A stretch of DNA of 64,000 nucleotides from Trichuris trichiura (lineage: Eukaryota; Nematoda; Enoplea; Trichinellida; Trichuridae): contig JBAJFE010000042.1 in the NCBI GenBank assembly GCA_037903355.1, positions 1,500,001 to 1,564,000 of the forward strand, read 5' to 3'. Below are positions 49,833 through 59,899 of the stretch, piece by piece. Position 1 is the stretch's first letter; each line of letters opens with the position of its first letter. Made by a program: the position numbers and the translations under genes. The notes under the pieces are model-generated. The model saw only the letters and a list, made by a program, of their open reading frames with translations, did no database searches and was not told the DNA's origin.

Positions 49833-51510
49833 AATCTCAGCTCTTTCCCTCTAAGTGAAAATGAGAAGCATATATTAGAAAAAGGACTTAACTTCGTCCC
49901 AACACTAAAACAACCACCACTTCTCGACATCAATGCCTCAGTTGCAGACACCCTATCTTCGTCGGACACACAAAAGGCCACACAGATCAAGAGTAATTTA
50001 TCTACATTGATACTAGGGTACCCTTTCACTGCCACTTCGAACCTAAGCCGACATGAGATAAACAGTTTATATAAACTTAGGAAGCAACCCAACAGAATCA
50101 TAACAAAAGCAGACAAAGGGAATAGAATCGTCTTACTTGACAGAAGCACCTACATCGAAAAGTTGACAGCTATCTTGAACACCAGCAATTATACCCCCCT
50201 ACCAACGGACCCTACAGAAGTTTCCCGAAAAAATCTCCGATCTCTTCTCATTACATATGCCACAGAAACCAAAGAACCTGCTATCACCAAAATGACAACA
50301 TATCTTAAGTTTGCATCGAACTTCAGACCCCCTGAGCTCTATGGTCTCCCAAAAGTACACAAACCAGATATCCCGCTAAGACCGATAGTCTCCACAATTA
50401 ACAGCATCACCACTGAACTCAGTAGATACTTAAGTAAGATCATCAAACCTCTAACAGGCAAGGAACCATCCTTTGTCAAAAACAGCAAAACGCTCGTCAA
50501 CGAAATAAGAAACTATTGTTTGGAACCCGACATTATTTTAGTCATTTACGATGTAAAAGACTTATTTCCCAGCATCCCAATATCAGATACCCTAGAGACC
50601 TTACACAATCTCCTCCACACGGACACAAATCTACCCAGCAGAACCAAATTAAATCCCTTTCACATTGTCAAGCTGGTCTCGTTTTGCATGCAAGAAGGCA
50701 ATTACTTCACTTTTGATAACAAGTTCTATAAACAATCTAACGGAGTACCTATGGGAAGCCCCCTATCCCCTGTATTAGCGGAAATCTTTATGGAAAACTT
50801 TGAAAGACAAATGTTCAGAACTATAGACAGACAGCTCCACGCCTTTTTAAAAGATACGTAGACGACATCTTTGTCATTATAAAAGCTAGAAAAGAAGAAC
50901 AATTTTTACAATTCCTCAACAACGTCCGCCCTAACCAAATCGTTTTCACAATGGAAAAAGAAGATAACAAAACCTTGCCCTTCCTGGACGCCTTAATCAT
51001 TCGCTCAAGCGAAGGCCTTAAAACCAGAGTGTATAGAAAACCCACGCACACAGATCAGTACCTCAATTTTTCATCACGTCACCCACGATCAGTAATGCGT
51101 GGTATCCTCTCCGGAATGATAGACAGACCATTCAATTTATGCAGTCCCGAATATCTTCAGCCAGAAATTAACTACATTAGAAAAATCTTCTACAAAAACG
51201 GTTATCCCAAATCCTTTATCAACCAAGTGCTCAACCACAAGCTTCGCACACGTGAGTCTCCAGAGCAAAACACTCCGCACGAGACTTGTCTGGTTATTCC
51301 TTATGTGGCAGGCTTAGGCGAAAAGATTGTCCAATTAGGAAAAAGATTAGGCTTCAGAGTCTTTTTCAAAAGTTTGCCCAACCTTAGGGCAATCCTTCGC
51401 ACAGACAGAACTAACATCCCCGCAAACAAAAAGACAGGATTAGTATACGCGGTTGAATGTTCTTGCTCAGGGATTTATATTGGTAAAACCGGAAACACCC
51501 TTTAACGAAC
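49833..51510 (+). pseudogene. Penelope-like reverse transcriptase with truncated GIY-YIG domain
   Basis: The frame opens with NLSSFPLSENEKHILEKGL, then ITKADKGNRIVLL, LYGLPKVHKPDIPLRPIVS, YDVKDLFPSIP and KQSNGVPMGSPLSPVLAEIF. The catalytic box RYVDDIFVI follows at about 50853, but in the next frame, so a single-base loss near 50848 breaks the gene. The second frame runs through FLDALIIRSSEGLKTRVYR and PTHTDQYLNFSSRHP. It reaches GLVYAVECSCSGIYIGKTGN, the start of the GIY-YIG endonuclease. It stops at 51503-51505, where another frame change hides the remainder. PLEs use this pair of activities for target-primed insertion. The two frameshifts make the copy inactive. Confidence 0.9.
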
Positions 51511-51693
51511 ACATAAAAAACTCACAAATTACAATAACGCGAAAGCCATACTCAACAATGGCACCAATCTAACCACACAGCGAGGCAGACCAATCGTGGA
51601 TTCAAAAATTACAATGGAAAAAGCCAAACAAGCCTCTACTGTAGTGGAACACGCGACGCAATGCACTCAAGCACTCCAGCCAAAAGTGTTATG

Positions 51694-52563
51694 GGGTCTA
51701 GTATGCTACGGGGGCGCCGGAAGTGGAAGCGGCTACTTCAAAGCGTAATCTGCGACTCTACAGCGTAATAAATGATTGTTATCGGCACAACAGGACGGAC
51801 GTTATCGTCAGGTTTAGTGAAAGCATAGAATTTAGCAGATGCGCATGCATTGAAGTTACGGGAAACAATGGGGCCTGCAGGTGTTCAAGCTGAGACGTCG
51901 TGTTGGAATTCGTGAAAAACATCGCAGGTCAACTGTCTGAGCTGAGGCGTGCCTTGGTAGACAGGGTAAATCTTATTCTGCGTTATGCCTGTCCCGGGAT
52001 CTAGCGACAACTTCCCATTGACAAATGGAGGCACCGTAAGGAGGCACTGACGCCTTCTGCGTGATTAGGTACACCCGAGTGAACCCGTCGGATGCGCCTC
52101 CAGCGAAATCCACGCGCCGCCTTAGTCAGGCTGAGCGCCTGCGTTAGCAGTACGTATGCTTTTTCCCTTTTTGCGTTACTCATTGCTCGCGTGTTCACTG
52201 GTCGCTAAATAACGTTACTTTGCGCTATGCTTCTTGTCGTTTGCGCCACGGTCAAAACTGCAAAACCCAACAGCAGCAACGAACACGAGTCATGTTAAGG
52301 TTTAGGCTTAAGCTTAGGCTTAGGCTTAGGCTAGGGCAGGACAGGATCGCCGGCAGGGTTATAGGACGCGCTTGGAAACAATCATCAGAACGGCCATCTG
52401 TTTCCAGATGTGCAGCGTTCCTTCGCTGATACGCATCGCTCGCATGTGTACACAGTGAACAGTAGCTTAGGTCACCCATTGTTCAGGTGACGTAGTAATG
52501 ATCACGTGACCGCCTTTGAAGTTGCCGCCTCAATTTCCGGCGCCCCCGTAGCATACAAGACCC
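51694..52563. mobile_element. Non-autonomous DNA transposon nested in PLE
   Basis: The terminal inverted repeats are about 29 bp, starting GGGTCTAGTATGCTACGGGG (one or two mismatches to the right end). They are flanked by 8-bp GTGTTATG and GTTTTATG, which differ by one base. An 8-bp duplication suggests hAT, P or Merlin class; the termini do not decide. It is 870 bp with no convincing transposase. It contains a TTAGGC run. Confidence 0.8.
52300..52336 (+). repeat. Interstitial TTAGGC telomere-like repeat
   Basis: TTTAGGC, TTAAGC, then three TTAGGC units and TAGGGC. TTAGGC is the nematode telomere hexamer. It is internal to the 870-bp DNA transposon. Confidence 0.7.
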
Positions 52564-52955
52564 GTTTTATGTTTCGAAAACAATTTACGGTTAAGAAGAA
52601 TTAAAGAAGCACTATATATCAGACACAATACGACATACGACCGCGATCAAGGAGTGGACATAAGCGAGATTTGGACAAATATTGTGACGCGGTATAATTG
52701 TTGCAGACTCACCAGATGAAATACAATAGCCGGGAAAGAAGAAAAAACAAATAATTAGAACAAACAGAAATGGACAAAACTGCAATATAAATGGAACAAA
52801 GAAAGAAAAAGAAAAAGAAAAGAAGAAAAAAGAAGTGCGCTGACAGACTCAAATACAAAAACCTACAAACAGAAGGCTTTAAAATACCCGCTTTAAAATC
52901 CACAGAATCGATAGATGGCACTCGCTGGCACAATTCATATTTGCACTCAAGACCG

Positions 52956-52983
52956 CTGATGATGGGTCTCGAATGACCCGAAA
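52956..52983 (+). ncRNA. Hammerhead-like motif, right PLE arm
   Basis: CTGATGA (52956-52962), TGGGTC, a loop, GACCCG and GAAA (52980-52983). It is followed by the self-complementary GCTCCGGAGC, which could form a minimal or intermolecular stem III. Confidence 0.55.
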
Positions 52984-53194
52984 GCTCCGGAGCCTCTCTA
53001 TATAGAATACAAACGGGACACATCCGTAATAAATTTCTTCATCATGAAAACATATTGTCCCGTACCAAGAAACCACGTTTTCAAAGCTTAATACTGATCC
53101 GCTGCAGTTTTTCGCAAAATCGAAAATAGGTACGAACTGGACTTCATAACGTTGATACGGAATTACTACCTGTTAAATGTTTTACTCGCGAAGC

Positions 53195-53223
53195 TTTCGG
53201 GAATGACCGGTTCCCGTCTTCAG
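53195..53223 (-). ncRNA. Degenerate hammerhead-like motif
   Basis: On the minus strand CTGAAGA (one change from CTGATGA) is followed by CGGGAA, a loop and TTCCCG, then the A residues of GAAA. It lies just outside the full-length PLE and marks an older PLE remnant. Confidence 0.4.
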
Positions 53224-53655
53224 CGCATAACGAAAGGCAGAAAGTTTGTTGGCACGTCACTGGTCAGACTAATTAGTTTAAAGGACAGAATTCTTGGGAC
53301 GTTTTAAACGGAGTAAAGCATTAAAAGCGGGAGAAACGGCAGAGCGAAAGGAAATGCCACAGAAATCAGGAAAGGGGAGATTTTTGTAAAAACAATAACA
53401 ATTGGGGGGATTGGGTGAATGGGGCACTCTGCTGGCACCAAGAAACCGTCAGACAGAATTATTCTCCAGGCGCAGGTAAATCTCGTAAGTGGCAACAGTT
53501 TGTGGCCCTGATAATGTTGGCCTAGGAATTGCTCGCTGCGATCCCATTGTCCCTGTTAATTTGTAACAAATTCGATTTCTTCGTGAAAGCGAACATTCGT
53601 AAACCAGGCGTTCATAAAGGGGGATATTTGCATCAATAAATGAAATGCATTAAAC

Positions 53656-54134
53656 CAGCCATTCTCAACGTGGGGCCTGGGGCCCCAAGGGGAGCGAGAG
53701 GGTGTCGGGGGGGGGCGAAATCAAAAATTTTTCAGGGGGCAGGAGTTTGTCGTCAAGGGGGGCTGGGAGGCCTTATTGGAACAAGCATAGTTAGGTAGAT
53801 CAGGAGGGTGCGAATTTATGCCAGTCCTCTACAGAGGATTGGTTAACCGTTAGCAACATCCCTTTATAGAGGATTGGCATAAATTCTCACTCGACCCGAC
53901 GAAGCGGTTTCCTTGTTAGTTTCGAAGAACCACAAATGCTCTTTTCAAATGATTTGACGACTGTATATTCGCATTGTATCAGTGCATTAACTTGATCCTA
54001 GGAGGGTACCATTGAAAGCTGATTGGCTGCTATTCAAAAAACGCAAAAATTAATCGACCAATAGGAAAAGGGGGTCTTGCACCTAAGGACACCTTCCAAG
54101 GGGGGCCTGGTGCAGAAAAGATTGAGAATGACTG
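53656..54134. mobile_element. hAT-type non-autonomous element
   Basis: The ends are CAGCCATTCTCAACGTGGGG and the inverse ATTGAGAATGACTG. The flanking 8-mers CATTAAAC (53648-53655) and CTTTAAAC (54135-54142) differ by one base. It belongs to the same end family as 2264-3225. It contains an inner inverted repeat (GAATTTATGCC at about 53813, GGCATAAATTC at about 53875). Confidence 0.8.
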
Positions 54135-54221
54135 CTTTAAACGAACTGCCTTACGGAGCAGGCTAATTCTACGAATATAAATCTAAACGTTTTCTTAGGT
54201 TACCCTATAACAACTATACAG

Positions 54222-54512
54222 AGATGTCGTCGCCACAGAGACTGCCCTTACGCGAGTCGAAGTGACGTGTTTGGCTACATGTGCGTTAGACGAGTGTGCG
54301 TAGTGGCACTACGATCGAATTTTGCCTGCGCAGAGAGGAGTCGCTGCGGAATTGGCGGAAGATGTATGAATGGCTTTTGCTTTGGTCTATGGGATGGTTT
54401 TACACAACCGCCTACGACTACTCTTTCGGACTTTGACCACTTGCCAGAATACAATGGCACTGACGCCTTTGCCACGTCATCTGAGGAACTTTTAGATGAC
54501 ATGGAAGAATAA
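54222..54512 (+). CDS. Cys-rich EB-like domain exon C
   Basis: After an ACTATACAG acceptor the 97-codon exon reads RCRRHRDCPYASRSDVFGYM, then CVRRVCVVALRSNFAC, AERSRCGIGGRCMNGFC, and an acidic Thr/Pro-rich tail ending EELLDDMEE before TAA. The eight-cysteine pattern matches exon A at 40991 (HRDC with HDDC, MCVRRVC with MCIRQRC, RC-x-x-GG-x-C with RC-x-x-GE-x-C). It is likely the last exon of a secreted or ectodomain protein. The upstream exons may lie beyond the hAT copy at 53656 and were not found. Confidence 0.62.
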   Translation, partial: RCRRHRDCPYASRSDVFGYMCVRRVCVVALRSNFACAERSRCGIGGRCMNGFCFGLWDGFTQPPTTTLSDFDHLPEYNGTDAFATSSEELLDDMEE

Positions 54513-57500
54513 CGAATATGAATAGTACAGCGCAGTGAAAAAACTGATCACTGATTAACTCAATTATTTTGCAACTCAACGAAAGTAAGATTACTCTGTT
54601 TGGCTTTGTGATAGAATAGAATATTCTGAGAGTAAACTCTTATCCATGTCAATAGGAGCGCGTTGCGAATTTGGAGAAGTTCAGTGCATGAAGGCTTAGG
54701 CTTAATCTCCGTGGTGACATGATCTGCCAGAGAATTGAAAACGATGTAGTCAAAGCAAAGTTTTAATAAATAGCAGCTTTTTACATTTGGTTTTTTGTGG
54801 AAGTAGACAGGGTGCAGCATATCTGGAAAGCTCTGCGGAAGTTTTCCATGCGCTTCGCTGACAGAAATTAATATGGCTCTTTAAATTTGCAACTGGGCAG
54901 TTCAACTGCTGTAAGACGATTACAATCAAATGGTGTTCAATTTCTAAGAATTCCGAGCTGAAAACGTAACTTCTCTTAGGTGCAGTGTGTCTTCGTGAAG
55001 AGTAGGACTGATGCAACCTCTGACTGTTCAGCCAAAGTGAAACGCTGCTTTGTTTATTAGGGAGAACTGTATGTCCCATTCACCACCAGTATAAATATTT
55101 AAGAATGAAAAACAATCAATATAAACTAGAAGAAATTGAACGATTTTAAAAAATTTAAGATGACGTTGCAGGATCAGAGGGTAGTAAATGGCAGATAAAT
55201 GATGCACAAAAAACAAAGAAAAAAGAAAGGTCATAACGACACAGTAATACTGACCATTTTAATGTGCGTTCCAAAGATTCAAAAATGGTCTTTCCATTTT
55301 TATCGCTGAAGGCTGGCCAAGAGTAGCCCTGAAAGCTCTGATGTAATAAAACCAATTTTCAAAAACAACTGCCGTAAGCAAAATCTGCCATTGTTATTCA
55401 TTCTGATATAAATTTTAGAATTTGCCAAGGAGTGACAATGTCATTGTTGCTTCGATCTGTTTCAAGTATCCTGTTCAATTTTTTCTCCCAATGAAAATCT
55501 TAATAATTATGGTAAAGGAAAATCTGCATGAAGATTGGTAATGGTTCTGGCTGGATAAAAAAATATTTTTAATTTTATTGACCAGATATCCCATTTGCCT
55601 TTCTTTGGTATTATTAGTAAGCGTTCTTGCTTGCTCTTTACTGACGTTGTTGTTTTTGCCAATCAAAGCATTGCTTATTGAATGCTGTAACAAAAGAATG
55701 GCTATCTGGACAACTAACTAGCTCAAGGAAAAATGTTCTTATGTGTTTTCAGTGTTATCCGCTTTATTTATAGGGGTGCAACTTACCTAGACGCGAGGCA
55801 CTTTGACGTATGGCAAAATCACTCACGTTGACGCATGGTTCAAATTGACACACTAGAATTTGGTAGTTACCGTTCGTCCGTCACTATCTAATCGCCGTAC
55901 ATGCGTTTTTTCTACGTGCTTAGAGTTACGTTGATTTCACATTGACCTCAAGTCGCCGTTGCTCCCATGTGACCGACGTTTACTGCTTTGAGCTCGTGCG
56001 CATCTCGTAATTTCGAATGAACCCAACTTCTGAATTGTCTTGAATACAATATGAGTCAAAATATTGGACGGGTTGGCATCCTGAACAGTCAAAACTGCGA
56101 ATTTGCCAAAACGTCAAATTGAGCTTAATGTTGAATAGGTATGAACATCAAAGGGCTTCATACTCTTCAAGATCAAATTCTGAATGTGCCGTGATACCAA
56201 ATGGTTCAGAAAGTTCAACTAGTAATAATAACGTGACGTTAAATCGCGAATGAGCCAAAATCCTAAATTGGTGATAAAACAAGTTACGCACATCCGTAAA
56301 GTCCGTAGACGTGGTCTCACCTTCAAAGCATTTTCTGTTACCTTATAAACATGGTTCCTTTGCACAGGTTTGCATGGGCTTGCGGAAACCGCTGGCTAGA
56401 GGGCGCGTCGCCTTATTCTTGCTGTTCGTTCCTAATTTTGCATCTCATTCCTATTGATCCTCAGGCTGCTCGGCTCATCTCCTTTGGTTTGCTGACCGTG
56501 CTGAAATATCCCCTGTGCCCCTCGTGATATATCCTTGCTGTTCGTTCAAACCTGCCAGATTATTGTCCTTGATTCTCCTGCTTTAAGTTGCCGCAGTTCG
56601 CTGATCTCAGTTGATTTACACTACCTGCGTCGCCTCGGTTACTTAGCAGTTATTTGTTCGATTCCCTGGCTTTGTTGTTCTCTGCTCTACCAGGTTTGGT
56701 ATTGAGCTGACCGTTCAGCTTGTCACTGCCGTCACAGTCATTCTCTGACGGCATTTTGTTGTAGGTAATTGTATTCCTGTGTTTCGTTTCTTTCAAATTG
56801 TTAGTCACACTTTATCGTTGCTTGAGCCGCTAATGTAAACTGAGATGACGAAGTAGGGAAATGGAGTAGCAACGGTTTGCGGCTATTGAACTAGATATAC
56901 TTCGGATAGTGAACTTTACTGATAAGATTGCTTATTATATACCGTTATTTCATGTGCGAATGGAAAACATCCCCACAGACTGATTCTCCACCACTGAGGC
57001 TGCCTGATTTGTTGTGCATTCACAAGAGCCAAAACATGTGCAGTGCTTTTCCTTAAAATCTGGTCAATGGTACAGGTGGATAAAAAACCGCTTGTAGCTA
57101 CGCCTTTGTCATGCTCCTTTTTAGCATGCCACGTTTCCATGAGTTCGCTGACTACTATCGTTTGAGCTACATATCTGCTATGTTATGATAAATTCCTTCT
57201 ATGTCATTGTGTGACTCTTTGGGTTGTTTTATGCAGAATAAAAGGCCATTAGCATTCAAAGTTTCTGTGAGGTCTTCTGGTCCAAATGCATGAGTTACAA
57301 AAGGAAACTGTCTTGAAAGAACATATATTCCAGACTACCGTATATGAATGTACAGGGTATGACCAACTTGTGACATAAACAAGTTTACTGACCGCGACGG
57401 GCTGTGCTGAATAAGCGTCTACTTCACGCTGAAAAAAATCATGTACGACATTACTATGTATAAATGCGTAAAGACTCAGAAACATAGGACATAAACAAAA

Positions 57501-57870
57501 TGACTCTGCTGCTGATCAAAAAGCAACGTTTTAATGTTTCAGCAGAATTAATTTTGTTTACGCGCTTGCACTGTTGCCGCACGTTTCAGTTGCCTTGTGT
57601 TTTACGGACACGTTTTGACAGCAGGATCTGAAGTTCACCATAACTTCCCGTGGTCTTGAAGTGTGCATATTGAAATGCGCTGGTTCTGGCAGGCATAAGT
57701 TGGCAGAATCCTTGCCAAAAAGGAAACTATATTCTTCAGATGCAAAACAGACGCGTTAACCGAAATATGCTAACCGAATTAAATATCAAAAATCAAAAGC
57801 GGGAGCTTTATGTAATGGACAGAATCACACAAAAGGAAAGCAGCTTGTTAAAGATAATTCCCTTTTTATT
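54513..57870. other. No gene recognised
   Basis: AT-rich spacer. Between 55800 and 56260 loosely repeated phrases of the type GTCAAAATTTTG and CATTCAGAATTT suggest a very degenerate tandem repeat, like the one at 57880-58170. No coding exon was found. Confidence 0.3.
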
Positions 57871-57879
57871 TGTCAATTC

Positions 57880-58170
57880 TGTCAAAGATTTCAACCATCC
57901 GGGACTTGACTGCTCTCCAAGTAATGATCCACTAAGCGTTTCAATTTATTCACGACCAAGAACTATCAGAGATTTTCATACGTCGGGAATTGCAACCAGT
58001 TCATCATCCTAACCTGTCCAGATGTCGAACCACTAGAGCTCTTGACCCATTCAGAATTTCAGCCTTACTGATTGACAGGCACGTTTAAACTTTTGACTCA
58101 TTCAATATTTAGACCAACTCAGTTCCTTGACTCATTCATGATTTTAACATCTTGAGATTTCAATCAGTCA
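57880..58170. repeat. Degenerate tandem repeat, about 30 bp
   Basis: Loose repeats of a unit like TTGACTCATTCAGAATTTCA recur several times. Examples are CTTGACCCATTCAGAATTTC, TTTTGACTCATTCAATATTT and CCTTGACTCATTCATGATTT. A short frame overlaps part of it and is probably not coding. Confidence 0.5.
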
Positions 58171-58689
58171 ACGTTTCGAAACGGTTATGAAATATGTCAA
58201 TGTCGCAATGTTGTCACAAATGGAAAGAAGGCCAAGTCCCATCTTTTGAGACAAGCTTGCAAAACCTAATTCCCCCTGACTCCGTAAATATACTAAGTCA
58301 TCACAAAAGAAGCTCATGAAAAGGTAAAGTATCTTTTTGATAACTTTACGAATAATGTGATCAATAGGTTGCGTCGTATTCATTAACGGACTGCCATGTA
58401 TGAGCCCCTAAACCATCTTGGAATGAGATAGGTTTTGCCCTGTTCTAATCATTGTTTCGGCTTTAGTTCAGCTCTCAGCATGCGGTTAGTGAGAGCTGGG
58501 ATTTGGCAGATTTGGTGTCCACTCTTCTTGAAAGAGTTAAACTGAGCGCTCAAGTACGTTAGAAACTTACCAGCCTGCTAAGTAAGGAGAACGGTGTGAG
58601 GGTGCACTGTTTTGAAGAACATTTTCATGCTTAAGTCAACATTAGATGCGTCTAACTTGATGAGTCACGAGGACATTCGAAAGCTACAG

Positions 58690-58770
58690 GCTGAAATTAA
58701 AAGTTTTCATACTTGTTTTAACGGGACAAGTTCCGTAAGAACGGCTTGACAGTCGATGGGAATACTTTTA
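58690..58770 (+). mobile_element. Penelope 3'-end remnant
   Basis: TTAACGGGACAAGTTCCGTA corresponds to the ACGGGACACATCCGTA end motif of the full PLE. No other part is left. Confidence 0.5.
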
Positions 58771-58997
58771 TCTAGAAATACGTAATAGCCTCACTAAGAT
58801 TATCCGGCATTATACGCATTGCTTCACCCGAAATAGTTAAAGCGCTCAGTTTATTTTCACGTTATTCAATTTCTCATGCATTACGGAGACAAAACGCAAA
58901 CCCAAAAGGAGTTGCGCTCATACACAACCTGTTCAAAGGTTCAACGATACAGATTTACGTACAGCAGAAAAAGATTGATCGTATTTCATTGCTTTGA

Positions 58998-59183
58998 GGT
59001 GTAAACCAAGGTGATCCAGTTTTCCCTCTGCTTTTTGTACTGTTCATTGATGAATTTCATAACCGTCTAGACTCAAATGACGCCGGTGCTCTTATTATCA
59101 AAGAAACTTCCATAAGCTGCCTTACCTTTGCTGATGATGTACTGTTGCTGAGGGACAGCAAGCCTACATTACAAAGTCAGCTG
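58998..59183 (+). pseudogene. LINE (non-LTR) reverse transcriptase fragment
   Basis: One open stretch reads GVNQGDPVFPLLFVLFIDEF, then SISCLTFADDVLLLRDSK. The QGDP block followed by the F-A-D-D catalytic box is diagnostic of non-LTR retrotransposon RTs. The fragment keeps only this core, flanked by Penelope remnants. Confidence 0.8.
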
Positions 59184-59269
59184 TTACGTTGTCACATCTT
59201 CCTTATTGCTCGTGGCTTACACATCTTGGCACGTAACGTGTTTTGCGTCTTCACTAGACACCAGTGAAG

Positions 59270-59400
59270 AATTATGTTCGGCCACAGTTCACTTATTTCC
59301 GCTCCTCGATCACTGTTGTACGTAGCATTATGTTTAATGTAAGTCTGTTTAATCCGTTTTAAGCGTAGAATTCTCTCCAGCAGCCACTCCTTAAAGTGAT
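59270..59400 (-). pseudogene. Penelope C-terminal fragment
   Basis: On the minus strand LRLKRIKQTYIKHNATYNSD and GAEISELWPNII correspond to NNLRLRRIKEALYIRHNTTY and GVDISEIWTNIV of the copy at 49151-53082. It is a diverged relative, oriented opposite to the LINE piece next to it. Confidence 0.7.
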
Positions 59401-59559
59401 TGCACAAAAATGAGAACAATAAATGGGTGTGAAAGACAGCAAAAAATAAACAGGTGCCCTTTAAAAGAATGAGGCTGCTGACATACATAAAATTCCTACC
59501 GACTTTAAAGTGCGTTTTTTAAGCCTTTACCTTCTTCAATTATCATGTTGTTCCTCATT

Positions 59560-59720
59560 TTTTAACCGCTGAGGACGGGTCACAAAGACAGCAGAAAGCA
59601 ACGGACTGAAATTAAAAGTTTTTGTACTTGTTTAAACAGGTTACGTCCTATAAGAATAGACTGGCACTTGAAGAAACTCAACGGTCCCGTGAGAAGACGT
59701 ACTTTTTCAAAAGTTTTCTC
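59560..59720 (+). mobile_element. Penelope terminal remnant
   Basis: A decayed core (CTGAGGACGGGTC, then GCAGAAAGC), TTAAACAGGTTACGTCC and CGGTCCCGTGAGAAG follow in the order of a PLE 3' end. Confidence 0.5.
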
Positions 59721-59753
59721 ATCTCAGCGATGACAAACTTTTCTGACGGCAGT

Positions 59754-59783
59754 TCAAGGTGACACAGCTCTGTGTCACCTTGA
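59754..59783. repeat. Perfect 14-bp hairpin
   Basis: TCAAGGTGACACAG, a 2-base spacer, then its exact inverse. Confidence 0.85.
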
Positions 59784-59899
59784 TCAGACACTTGTGATTT
59801 CAGAAAACTATCTATATAAGACAGGGACGACGGTAATCGGAATTCGTCGAGTCGCCTTGCCGTATTACTTTTGGGAATCAAAACAGTGCGACGGCGCAT

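Larger units (their letters stand above)
49151..53082 (+). mobile_element. Penelope-like retroelement, nearly full length
   Basis: It is bounded by a perfect 13-base duplication AAAGCTTAATACT (49138-49150 and 53083-53095). Order: an inverted copy of the element's own 3' region (49151-49797); the reverse-transcriptase and GIY-YIG reading frame (about 49800-51690); an inserted DNA transposon (51694-52563); and the 3' region (52564-53082). The inverted left copy preserves the uninterrupted 3' sequence, with KITMEKAKQAS and VVEHATQCTQAL on the minus strand. This proves that the DNA transposon came in later. Hammerhead-like cores lie in both outer arms. Without the insertion the element is about 3.06 kb. 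Confidence 0.9.

Noticed and set aside
56640..56700. GTTCGATTCC, resembling a tRNA T-arm
   Set aside because: No acceptor, D-arm or anticodon stem can be built around it.
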